Shown here: positions 50,462-58,611 of the stretch, one piece after another | How positions within the stretch are numbered: position 1 is the first letter of the stretch | How the letters are laid out: every line of letters begins with the position of its first letter | Source: CANMXU01 sp052030545 | GTDB lineage: Bacteria > Pseudomonadota > Gammaproteobacteria > Enterobacterales > Alteromonadaceae | Length of the DNA: 64,000 nt | Direction: 5' to 3' | NCBI RefSeq assembly: GCF_052030545.1 | Contig: NZ_JBPDIH010000001.1 | Span: forward strand, 1-64,000 | The notes under the pieces: generated by a model | The model's database searches: none | The model's input: only the letters and a program-made list of their open reading frames with translations | What the model was told of the DNA's origin: nothing | Program-made: the position numbers and the translations under genes

Positions 50462-51799
50462 ATGGAAGCAATACTCCCTGTAGAATCAAATAAACAACGC
50501 ACGTTAATGCCTATGATGATCATAGGGTCATTATTTTTTGTCTTTGGTTTTGTCACTTGGCTAAATGGTTCACTGATACCGTTTTTGAAAATAGCCTGTG
50601 AGCTTAATCATATGGAAGCGTATTTAGTGACCATGGCTTTCTATATCGCTTACACAGTTATGGCACTTCCGATGGCCTATGTGCTTAAACGAACCGGTTA
50701 TAAAAATGGCATGATGCTTGGTTTACTGGTAATGGCGATTGGCTCATTAATTTTTATTCCTGCAGCCAATGAACGCATGTATAGCATATTTTTATTTGGC
50801 CTATTTATGTTAGGTACTGGCTTAACCATATTGCAAACAGCGGCAAATCCTTACATTGTTTTATTAGGGCCGCAAGAGTCAGCAGCGGTTAGAATTAGCA
50901 TTATGGGATTGCTAAATAAAGGGGCAGGGGTTGTTGCACCGATTATTTTTACCGCGTTTATCTTTGCCGGTATGGAGCAGTTTGATGAAAGCCAATTAGC
51001 GCTGTTAAGTGAAGCGCAGCGTACATTGCAATTAAATGAATTGGCGCAACGTTTGGTCAATCCTTACATCATTATGGCGGCAACCTTATTTGTGCTAGCG
51101 ATATTTATTAAATTATCACCGCTGCCGAGCATGAATACTGAGGCGATGCAAACTTCAGATAACGACACTGAAAGCACGTCTATTATGGCATTTCCGCAAC
51201 TTATCTTAGGTGTTATTACCTTATTTTTGTACGTTGGTGTTGAAGTGATTGCCGGCGATACTATTGGTTTATTTGGCCAAGAGCTCGGCGTAACCAATTT
51301 TGGCGAGCTAACCTCGTACACTATGGTATTTATGGTGCTAGCGTATCTTGTTGGCATGTTTACTATTCCTCACTTTATTAAGCAAGAAACCGCATTAATG
51401 TTGTCTGCCGTTTTAGGTTTAGTGTTAACCATGTTGATTATCATCACGCCAACAGACAGTGCGCTCATTTGGTCGAACTTAATTTTTTGGCGTGAAGTAG
51501 GTTATCTGCCAGATGTCGTGTTATATGTCGCTATGTTAGGTTTTGCCAATGCACTCGTTTGGCCGGCAATCTGGCCGATGGCATTAAATGGCTTAGGTAA
51601 ACATATTGAAACTGGTTCTGCGTTATTAATTATGGGCATATCCGGTGGTGCTTTACTGCCACTTATTTATGGTGCTATTACCGAAATGAGCGGCAACTCT
51701 CAAGGTGCGTATTTGATCATGTTGCCGTGTTACGCATTCATTTTATTTTATGCGCTTAAAGGGCATAAAATTCGTCGTTGGTCGAGTAACGACGCTTAG
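50462..51799 (+). CDS. FucP-family MFS sugar permease, probably for GalNAc (445 aa)
   Basis: A 12-helix transporter of the FucP/GluP/NagP group: FFVFGFVTWLNGSLIPFLK in helix 1, YFIAY-like FYIAYTVMALPMAYVLKRTG, GTGLTILQTAANPYIVLLGP and the C-half GISGGALLPLIYGAITE. Relatives import glucose, galactose, fucose or GlcNAc with H+ or Na+. Here it should bring GalNAc across the inner membrane for the ROK kinase (the AgaP role in Shewanella). An AgaR-like site lies upstream. It is followed 44 bases later by pgi. Confidence 0.9.
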   Translation: MEAILPVESNKQRTLMPMMIIGSLFFVFGFVTWLNGSLIPFLKIACELNHMEAYLVTMAFYIAYTVMALPMAYVLKRTGYKNGMMLGLLVMAIGSLIFIPAANERMYSIFLFGLFMLGTGLTILQTAANPYIVLLGPQESAAVRISIMGLLNKGAGVVAPIIFTAFIFAGMEQFDESQLALLSEAQRTLQLNELAQRLVNPYIIMAATLFVLAIFIKLSPLPSMNTEAMQTSDNDTESTSIMAFPQLILGVITLFLYVGVEVIAGDTIGLFGQELGVTNFGELTSYTMVFMVLAYLVGMFTIPHFIKQETALMLSAVLGLVLTMLIIITPTDSALIWSNLIFWREVGYLPDVVLYVAMLGFANALVWPAIWPMALNGLGKHIETGSALLIMGISGGALLPLIYGAITEMSGNSQGAYLIMLPCYAFILFYALKGHKIRRWSSNDA

Positions 51800-51843
51800 C
51801 CGTATTACATAAAAGTATTGATTTGGAATTAAGGGTAAACAAC

Positions 51844-53484
51844 ATGACGATGAGAACTTCATTAGCTAGCTGGCAAGCATTGGCTGAGCACGCACAAGAA
51901 ATGCAGCAGCAACATATGAGTGACTTATTTTCACAAGATCAAGCGCGATTTAATAAGTTTTCGATTCAGCTGCCCAATATGCTGCTCGATTATTCAAAAA
52001 ACCTAGTTACTTCAGCGACCATGCAAAAACTGATCGCACTGGCTAATGAATGTGACATTACGACGTGGCGCGACAAAATGTTTCAAGGTGAGCGCATTAA
52101 TCGCACCGAAGATCGCGCGGTATTGCACACAGCATTGCGTAATCGTGAGAAAATGCCGTTGATGTTAGACGGCGAAAATATTACTGATAGCGTTGAATCA
52201 GCTTTAGCTAAAATGAAAGCCTTTAGTGAGCAAGTGCGTCATGGTTTATGGAAAGGTTACTCAGGAAAGCGTATTACTGATGTTGTTAATATTGGCGTTG
52301 GAGGATCTAATTTAGGTCCGCAAATGGTCACCGAAGCATTAAAACAATATAGCGATGGCAGTGTTAATGTGCATTATGTCTCTAATGTTGATGGCACTCA
52401 GATCGCCAATGTTTTAAGACCGCTTGACCCTGAAAAAGTGCTGTTTATTGTGTCCAGTAAAACCTTCACCACCACAGAAACCATGACCAATGCTAAAACC
52501 GCAGTGAAATGGTTAGTGTCTTCCTCGTTTGATGAAAAAGCCGTAGCGAAACATTTTGTTGCCGTGTCAGCGAACAAAGACAATGCGATGGAATTTGGCA
52601 TTGCCCAAGAAAACATTTTTGATATGTGGGATTGGGTCGGCGGACGGTTTTCCTTGTGGTCAGCAATAGGGCTACCTATTGCAATTGATCTTGGCTTTGA
52701 CAAATTTATTGAGTTATTGGAAGGGGCACACGAAATCGATCAGCATTTTTGTCAGGCGCCTTTAGCACATAACGCACCAGTTATTCTTGCATTGCTAAGC
52801 GTGTGGAATTGTACGTTTTTAGGGGCAAAATCGCAGGCAATTTTACCGTATGATCAATCATTGCATATGTTGTGTGCTTACATGCAACAAGCGGAAATGG
52901 AAAGTAATGGTAAATCGGTTACTTGGCAAGGTAATGACGTTGACTACCCAACGGTGCCTTCGATTTGGGGCGGCTTAGGTATAAATGGTCAGCATGCTTT
53001 TTATCAATATTTACATCAAAGTAATAATGTTGTTCCAGCTGACTTTATTGGCTCGGTCAAAAGTGTAACGCCGGTAAAAGGCCATCATCAAACCCTGATG
53101 TCTAACTTTTTCGCACAAACCCAAGCCTTAATGTCTGGTGTTGATGAGCAACAAGTGAAAGCGGATTTAAAAGCTAAAGGGCGCACTCAACAATACATAG
53201 ATAAAGTGGCGCCGCATAAAGTGCATAAAGGCAATCGTCCAACGAACTCCATTTTAATGCAGCGGATATCACCGCGCACCTTGGGCAGTTTAATTGCCCT
53301 ATACGAGCACAAAATATTTGTTCAAGGCATTGTGCTACAAATTTGCTCGTTTGATCAATGGGGCGTCGAACTAGGCAAGGGCTTAGCAAACGACATTCAA
53401 AAAGAGCTTGACGAAAACAAGGTGAATAAAAACCATGACAGCTCAACCCGAGGCTTAATTCACTATTATTTGAACTGTGTTTAA
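51844..53484 (+). CDS. pgi: Glucose-6-phosphate isomerase (546 aa)
   Basis: Complete Pgi, close to the 549 residues of E. coli. Family signatures DVVNIGVGGSNLGPQMVTEA, LFIVSSKTFTTTETMTNAK, DMWDWVGGRFSLWSAIGLP and the C-terminal signature FDQWGVELGKGLA are present. It interconverts glucose-6-phosphate and fructose-6-phosphate. The start at 51844 (MTMRTSLASW) is preferred; the frame opens upstream at TTG 51823. It may be cotranscribed with the permease but is a housekeeping gene. Confidence 0.97.
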   Translation: MTMRTSLASWQALAEHAQEMQQQHMSDLFSQDQARFNKFSIQLPNMLLDYSKNLVTSATMQKLIALANECDITTWRDKMFQGERINRTEDRAVLHTALRNREKMPLMLDGENITDSVESALAKMKAFSEQVRHGLWKGYSGKRITDVVNIGVGGSNLGPQMVTEALKQYSDGSVNVHYVSNVDGTQIANVLRPLDPEKVLFIVSSKTFTTTETMTNAKTAVKWLVSSSFDEKAVAKHFVAVSANKDNAMEFGIAQENIFDMWDWVGGRFSLWSAIGLPIAIDLGFDKFIELLEGAHEIDQHFCQAPLAHNAPVILALLSVWNCTFLGAKSQAILPYDQSLHMLCAYMQQAEMESNGKSVTWQGNDVDYPTVPSIWGGLGINGQHAFYQYLHQSNNVVPADFIGSVKSVTPVKGHHQTLMSNFFAQTQALMSGVDEQQVKADLKAKGRTQQYIDKVAPHKVHKGNRPTNSILMQRISPRTLGSLIALYEHKIFVQGIVLQICSFDQWGVELGKGLANDIQKELDENKVNKNHDSSTRGLIHYYLNCV

Positions 53485-53495
53485 AGCGGGAAACT

Positions 53496-53691
53496 AGAAG
53501 CTACAAGTGAGAAGTTGGAAGCTGCAAGTGGAAAGTTAGAAGCTACAAGTGGCAAGCTAAAAGCTAAAAGCTAAAAGCTAAAAGTGGACAGCTTGCAACT
53601 TGCAGCTTAAGGCTTAGATCTTAAAGCTATTGGCTTGAAGCTTGAAGCTTGAAGCTTGAAGCTTGAAGCTTGCAGCTTACAGCTTAAGACT
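53496..53691. repeat. Tandem array of 28 seven-base units, consensus NNAAGCT
   Basis: Read in steps of seven from 53496 the sequence gives AGAAGCT, ACAAGTG, AGAAGTT, GGAAGCT and so on without one phase slip. It includes three AAAAGCT units (53559-53579) and five TGAAGCT units (53636-53670). The left half is A/G-rich, and the right half starts units with T, so AGCT cores can pair across the array. It lies 11 bases after pgi and ends 81 bases before the yjdM-like gene. No T-run terminator is seen between these genes. Confidence 0.9.
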
Positions 53692-53772
53692 TAGCCTGTG
53701 GTTACTGATATTTTTCTTTCGTGAATTTGGCTGTTAAAATAACGGCCTTATTTTTTATAACTAAGTAACCTC

Positions 53773-54114
53773 ATGAGTGAATCAATCCCATCTTGCCTAA
53801 AATGTGGCTCTGAATATGTTTACCAAGACCAAGCCTTATTTATCTGTCCTGAGTGTAATTTTGAGTGGAACCCAGTAGAAGTTGCCGCTGAAAATGACGT
53901 ACAGGTAAAAGATGCTAATGGCGCCTTGCTGAGTGAAGGCGATAAAGTCACTGTGGTTAAAGATCTTAAAATTAAAGCCAGTTCACAGGTAATTAAAATT
54001 GGCACCAAAGCCGTAATAAGGCGTATTAAAGAAGCGAAAGATCATCAGCTAGATTGTAAAGTTGACGGTGTTGGCGAAATGATGGTGACCGCCAAATTTG
54101 TTAAAAAAGCCTAG
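53773..54114 (+). CDS. yjdM: YjdM/PhnA family zinc-ribbon protein (113 aa)
   Basis: An N-terminal zinc ribbon (CLKCGSEYVYQ at residue 8, CPECNFEW at 25) and the C-terminal PhnA domain (VKDANGALLSEGDKVTVVKD, LKIKGSS-like LKIKASSQVIKIGTKAVIRR, CKVDGVGEMMVTAKFVKK) match E. coli YjdM (111 aa). Despite the old name it is not a phosphonoacetate hydrolase; its function is unknown. The stop codon TAG is part of the CTAG bordering element D. Confidence 0.92.
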   Translation: MSESIPSCLKCGSEYVYQDQALFICPECNFEWNPVEVAAENDVQVKDANGALLSEGDKVTVVKDLKIKASSQVIKIGTKAVIRRIKEAKDHQLDCKVDGVGEMMVTAKFVKKA

Positions 54115-54379
54115 GGGCTGTTGAACTTTCGTGTTTATTTTTGCAGCAGTTTATAGGTATTTAGACAAAGCATTGTGATTGCTATGTGGTTATTCCACAT
54201 GAAAGCGCAATAAGGAAGTATAAATGCCTAGAAACGCTGCCCTTGGGGTTCAACTAAACGCTATTTCTTCATCGTTGTTCACAACTTACATGGAACAACC
54301 ATGCTGTGTTGTTCACGCCTTGAACAAAAAGTGTTTACTTTGAACAAAATTTAACCTCGAAAGTTCAACAGACCCTAGA
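54111..54379. mobile_element. CTAG-flanked non-coding element D (261 bp)
   Basis: The element is 54115-54375 between CTAG copies at 54111 and 54376. Ends GGGCTGTTGAACTTTCG and (inward from the right) GGTCTGTTGAACTTTCG differ at one base. It is nearly the reverse complement of element B along its whole length, including the TGTTGTTCACGCC and GGTTGTTC-type segments and the TGTGGTTATTCCACA hairpin. It lies in the region between yjdM and the sugar dehydrogenase. Confidence 0.85.
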
Positions 54380-54481
54380 GGGATTTTACCAGCTTAGTGA
54401 GGCCTATTTTTATTCAATATCTTGGTAATTAGCCGTATTTTGCTTATGATAGTAATTCGCTTTTCTATTGTGATTATTAAT

Positions 54482-55642
54482 ATGCGTTTATCGTTACCAC
54501 CTCTTTTAGTTGTAATTTGTAGCAGTGCTCTTTTTTCATGTACTGTTAATATTCAAGCTTCTGCTGTAGCAGGCCAAACTGATTCAAACCAAGCCAATTC
54601 AAAACAAGCTAATTCAAACCAAGTGAGCAAGGAATTGGTTTGGGGGAATAATGGCATTTCGTGGGGCATGGCTTGGTTGCCCAACGGTGATATGTTAGTT
54701 ACCTTGCGTGGCGGCGAACTTAAACGATTAAAACAAGGAGCGACGGTTGCTGACAATGTTGTTGGTTTGCCTGAAATTGTTGTTGGCGGCCAAGGTGGCT
54801 TGCTTGATATTGCTTTACATCCTGATTATGCCAACAACGGCTGGTTATATTTTTCTTATGTAAAAGCTGATGATAGCGGCAATAAAAGCACAGCAATCAT
54901 GAGAGCTAAACTAAGTGGCACTACGTTAGTCGAGCAGCAAGATATTTATGTTGCTACGGCTTATGGCAAGAAAAATGTGCATTTTGGCAGTCGCTTAGCG
55001 TTTGACAATAAAGGTTATTTATATTTTTCGATTGGCGATCGTGGCTATCGCGATCTTAACCCGCAAGATATTAGCCGCGATGCCGGTAAAATATACCGAA
55101 TACATGACGACGGCCGTATTCCGTCAGACAACCCTTTTGTTGGTATGGCTAATGCCAAAACGGCCATTTATTCTTATGGACATCGCAATCCTCAAGGCAT
55201 GATAAAACACCCAATTACTGGTGATATTTGGACCCATGAGCATGGCCCTAAAGGCGGTGATGAAGTCAACCTTATCACCAAAGGCAAAAATTACGGCTGG
55301 CCGATTATTAGTTATGGTGTTAACTACTCAGGCACTCGCTTTACTGATCTAACTGAAAAAGACGGTATGGAGCAGCCTAAATGGTATTGGGACCCATCCA
55401 TTGCACCTTCGGGCATGGAATTTGTCACCAGCAATCGCTACCCCAATTGGCAAGGTAATATCCTTGTTGGCTCTTTAAAATTTGGCCAACTGGTGATGTT
55501 ATCTATAGAGGATAACGACGTTGCGAAAGCACAGGTAGTGGCGGAGAAACTTACTCGTGTACGTAATGTCAAACAAGGTCCTGATGGTTACTTATATGTT
55601 GCGATAGATGGTCAGGGTGTTTTTAAATTAAAAAGCAAATGA
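54482..55642 (+). CDS. PQQ-dependent sugar dehydrogenase, YliI-like, exported (386 aa)
   Basis: A six-bladed propeller of the soluble aldose sugar dehydrogenase (Asd/YliI) type. Marks: SWGMAWLPNGDMLVTLRGGE, GQGGLLDIALHPDYANNGW, GSRLAFDNKGYLYFSIGDRG, IYSYGHRNPQGM, EHGPKGGDEVN and GPDGYLYVAIDGQG; H and R residues in these loops bind PQQ. The enzyme oxidises free aldoses in the periplasm and needs PQQ from elsewhere. The start at 54482 (MRLSLPPLLV) gives a signal with LFSC, possibly a lipobox. A low-complexity SNQANSKQANSNQ linker follows. The open frame to 54422 has no RBS. Confidence 0.88.
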   Translation: MRLSLPPLLVVICSSALFSCTVNIQASAVAGQTDSNQANSKQANSNQVSKELVWGNNGISWGMAWLPNGDMLVTLRGGELKRLKQGATVADNVVGLPEIVVGGQGGLLDIALHPDYANNGWLYFSYVKADDSGNKSTAIMRAKLSGTTLVEQQDIYVATAYGKKNVHFGSRLAFDNKGYLYFSIGDRGYRDLNPQDISRDAGKIYRIHDDGRIPSDNPFVGMANAKTAIYSYGHRNPQGMIKHPITGDIWTHEHGPKGGDEVNLITKGKNYGWPIISYGVNYSGTRFTDLTEKDGMEQPKWYWDPSIAPSGMEFVTSNRYPNWQGNILVGSLKFGQLVMLSIEDNDVAKAQVVAEKLTRVRNVKQGPDGYLYVAIDGQGVFKLKSK

Positions 55643-55709
55643 AGTATTACGAAAATATGGCATGTATAAATTGTCATTTAAACAATGAAATCATAGCTAT
55701 TCTTTGAAC

Positions 55710-55747
55710 AAAAAAGGAGCCGCAATTAAAAATAGGGCTCCTTTTAT
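55710..55747. terminator. Bidirectional intrinsic terminator
   Basis: AAAAAGGAGCC and GGGCTCCTTTT pair around CGCAATTAAAAATA between two convergent genes; A- and T-runs on both sides suit both directions. Confidence 0.85.
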
Positions 55748-55788
55748 TTATAAATATTTTTCACTTGCTAATTTACACAAATTCATGA

Positions 55789-56415
55789 TTACCTTTGTTT
55801 TTTAAGCTGGCGATGTGCCTTTTGATGATCTTTAAATTCGGTTTTGTCAATTTCACCGTCACTGTTTTTATCAATATCTGCAAATGAAGGCGCATCGGCA
55901 ATGTTTTTCATTTGTTTGCCTTGGGCGGCTTTTTCACTGATTTTTTGACTGCGTAGTTCGTTGAATTCTTGTTCAACAATTTTGCCATCGCTATTAAGGT
56001 CGAATGTCGAGAATGACGGCATTTTATTCGACATCATTTTGCCTTGTTTTTGACCTTTGTTTAGTGATTTGTTTAGTGATTTGTTTTGTTTTTTATTTTT
56101 GCGTTTTTCTTGTTGCTTTTTCTGGCCTGCTTCTAGCTCTTGCTTGGTTAAGCTGCCGTTATTGTCGCTGTCAAAAGCAGAAAAGGAAGGTGCACCTGTA
56201 GCTCCTCGCATAGATCTTTTATCAGATGCTTTTTGACTGATTCGTTCAGCTCTAATTTCCATAAATTCGGTTTCACTGATCAGTCCATCGCCATTTTTAT
56301 CGTAGACATCAAATGGTATAGGACCGCGCTGAGGCAAGTTTTCAGCTGTGGTAGTTATTGACCAAGTTAGCAAGGCTAACGCGACCAATGGAATTGCAAA
56401 AGTGAGCTTTTTCAT
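55789..56415 (-). CDS. Exported EF-hand calcium-binding protein (208 aa)
   Basis: A signal peptide (cleavage near TTA|E, residue 25) precedes four EF-hand loops: DKNGDGLISETE, DSDNNGSLTKQE, DLNSDGKIVEQE and DKNSDGEIDKTE. They are arranged as two pairs around a very basic Lys/Gln/Asn linker (KKQQEKRKNKKQNKSL). It is a periplasmic or secreted calcium sensor or buffer. The two EF pairs are similar in sequence (RAERISQKASDKR and RSQKISEKAAQGK), so an internal duplication is likely. Single gene. Confidence 0.88.
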   Translation of the reverse strand: MKKLTFAIPLVALALLTWSITTTAENLPQRGPIPFDVYDKNGDGLISETEFMEIRAERISQKASDKRSMRGATGAPSFSAFDSDNNGSLTKQELEAGQKKQQEKRKNKKQNKSLNKSLNKGQKQGKMMSNKMPSFSTFDLNSDGKIVEQEFNELRSQKISEKAAQGKQMKNIADAPSFADIDKNSDGEIDKTEFKDHQKAHRQLKKQR

Positions 56416-56621
56416 CGGGTACTCCTTAGGTTGGTAGTGCTTTGCTGTGAATAAGCATTTGCTGCATTAAGCAATAGCATATAGCACCAGAAAAGCTAAC
56501 GTTATTGGCATTATTTTCCATTTATTTTTCGACAATTTGTTTCAAAAAAAACTTGAAGGTGAACTTCAATGAATTTTAGCTTTTTATGGTGTTAAATTAC
56601 TCTTAATACTTGAGGAATTAG

Positions 56622-57713
56622 TTATGATCGCAAACGTAAAGTCACCGATACTACCGCATGGTCAGTGCTAAGATCGTCTTGTTCAAAAATTGGATTTATA
56701 AGGTGGCGATCATAGGTATGATAGTCGCTGACCTGATAAAAGCTGTCGTGGTAACTCGCGTCAAATTCGCATGACAACAATATGTAATCAAGCACTGATC
56801 CTTTCGCGCCAAAATAATGCGTTGGTGCTCTTTCTTGTTGGATATCTTTACTGTTTATATCGTTATCGTTTGTTTCTGTCGGCTCTATTTTTTTAGAGTC
56901 TAATTTTTTAGAGTTTAAGTGTTGAAGTTCTGATTCTTTAAGCGCTGTTTCTCTTAACTGCGCAGACTGATGTAACTCCCAAGCATCATGTAAGCAATAT
57001 TTGTCTAAATAGCGTTTGCAGTCGGCTTGATTAGCAAAAGGTAAATGGTGAGTTAATAAGTGACTAAGTACGCCATCGCTTAACGTGCTATTAAAATCGC
57101 CCATTAACATCATAGGTTGTTGGCTTTGCTCTCGTCTTGTCAGCATTTGTGTGAATAATAAAGTGGCTTCACTGCCTCGTTGCAAAGTTGAACCCCAGCC
57201 ACCAGCAATTTGCGCTTTTAGCTGTTCAAAAATGTTTTTTTCATCGGAGTAATTATTATCTTGTGGTGCGTCAAGCATCGAACGCTTTGACTTTAAATGC
57301 ACCACATAACAATCGCAGTAACCAATATGAGGCACATCAACCGTTGCCCTTAATATTTTCCGGCTAAACGAAAAGTCTTCGGCTAATCCTAAACTTTGCG
57401 CTAGCTCGCGATTAACGGGCACGGCAGTGGTTTCAACAATTGGATAATGTGATGCGAGCGCAACGACTGGGCTTTGATAAATAAAATCGTCGACCACTGT
57501 CGCTTCATCAACAACTGCAAAGTTTTGATAACCTTGCTCTTTCACCAATGCTTGTAGCGAATTAGGGCTGAACACTTCTTGAAAACCAATAATATTAGGC
57601 TGATGTTGGGCGAGGTAATGACTTATCCATTTTTGTTTTCTCTGCCATTGCTGCACGCTGTAAATACGCTCAAATTCATAATAGGCATTAGGTGGCTCGA
57701 GATAATTGAACAA
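56622..57713 (-). CDS. Endonuclease/exonuclease/phosphatase (EEP) family protein, start uncertain (at least 363 aa)
   Basis: The EEP fold is clear: PNIIGFQEVFSP (catalytic Glu), YVVHLKSKRS, MLMGDFNS (Asp and Asn), YILLS and LSTDHAVV (catalytic Asp-His). The first strand, KIATFNLFNYLEPP, lies partly upstream of the TTG at 57713, and the frame remains open upstream to about 57794 without any ATG, GTG or TTG. Either a rare start (ATT/ATC) is used or the start was lost. A charged insertion (SELQHLNSKKLDSKKIEPTE) interrupts the C-terminal part. The substrate is not known. Confidence 0.75.
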   Translation of the reverse strand: MFNYLEPPNAYYEFERIYSVQQWQRKQKWISHYLAQHQPNIIGFQEVFSPNSLQALVKEQGYQNFAVVDEATVVDDFIYQSPVVALASHYPIVETTAVPVNRELAQSLGLAEDFSFSRKILRATVDVPHIGYCDCYVVHLKSKRSMLDAPQDNNYSDEKNIFEQLKAQIAGGWGSTLQRGSEATLLFTQMLTRREQSQQPMMLMGDFNSTLSDGVLSHLLTHHLPFANQADCKRYLDKYCLHDAWELHQSAQLRETALKESELQHLNSKKLDSKKIEPTETNDNDINSKDIQQERAPTHYFGAKGSVLDYILLSCEFDASYHDSFYQVSDYHTYDRHLINPIFEQDDLSTDHAVVSVTLRLRS

Positions 57714-57918
57714 ATTAAATGTCGCGATTTTTAGTTGAGTATTGCTGATAGCGACAGTGGGTAAGGGGGAGTTAATAGTATTGGCTCGGCTAATTTAACG
57801 AGAAGGTGATAGCGCATTATAACCCATTGGCATCAGCAATGGGCGATCCTTGTTACGTCACCGGCAAGATATTAGGGGCAATTCGCAAAGATCGCATGCT
57901 AAAGATGTCAATTAGCTT

Positions 57919-58530
57919 TTAGTCTTGATAACCCCAAGGAGCGCTTGGCGGTGTAATTGGCTTGGTTAAGTCAAAGTCGACACGAAATTCTCGTCCGTCT
58001 CGCACTAAGCGATAGCTAAATTTTTCTGGGTAAATATACATTTGCCAAGTATTACCAATAGATTGCGGGATCCCTTGCTTAACAAACAATTCTTTTGAAT
58101 ATTGGTCAGCTGGGAAAGACTGAACTTGTGCCCAACCGGCATCAAGCGTATGACCGCCATACATAGTTGACTTGTCATTTGTACCGTCTTTATGACGGTG
58201 ATCGTGTTTTAATGATAAGCCAGAACCGGTTTTGGTCAGCAGCCAAGTTCTTGAGGCATCGTCACCAACATGAAAAGGGATTTGCAGTTGTGCATTGCTA
58301 CATTTGCGCACATGCATGATCAGTTTTTTGTTAGCAAAACTGTCACTGTTTGAATTATCGACCGTTACTTTACCTGCAAAGGCTTGCCCGCATTTTTGCT
58401 TAATAGCGTCGAAAAAAGCATCTTGGCTGGCAATAGATACTAATGGCGCTTCACTGACTTGCGCGGCTACGCTTGAAAAACTAGCCATGAAAGGAAAAAG
58501 CGCAGTGAGTAATATTGAGTATGTTTTGAT
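57919..58530 (-). CDS. Exported protein of unknown function, apparently starting at ATC (203 aa)
   Basis: The frame from ATG 58488 (MASFSSVAAQV) gives 189 aa. The 14 codons before it read IKTYSILLTALFPF, which completes a textbook signal peptide (cleavage near VAA|Q). An AGGAG lies 8 bases before the ATC at 58530-58528. So the true start seems to be ATC, or an ATG mutated to it. The mature protein has two cysteines (QKCGQAF, VRKCSNAQ) and beta strands (TWLLTKTGSGLSLKHDHRHK, YIYPEKFSYRLVRDGREFRV). I do not recognise the family. Confidence 0.75.
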   Translation of the reverse strand: MKTYSILLTALFPFMASFSSVAAQVSEAPLVSIASQDAFFDAIKQKCGQAFAGKVTVDNSNSDSFANKKLIMHVRKCSNAQLQIPFHVGDDASRTWLLTKTGSGLSLKHDHRHKDGTNDKSTMYGGHTLDAGWAQVQSFPADQYSKELFVKQGIPQSIGNTWQMYIYPEKFSYRLVRDGREFRVDFDLTKPITPPSAPWGYQD

Positions 58531-58611
58531 AGTGGTAACTCCTGTGAAAAAACACCACTATAAAGAATCGCTTGTTTTACGGCAATGTCACTTTTGTACA
58601 GACTTTGGTTT

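Noticed and set aside
53496..53691. Heptamer array as a CRISPR array or coding repeat
   Set aside because: Seven-base units without spacers exclude CRISPR, and stops interrupt the possible frames.
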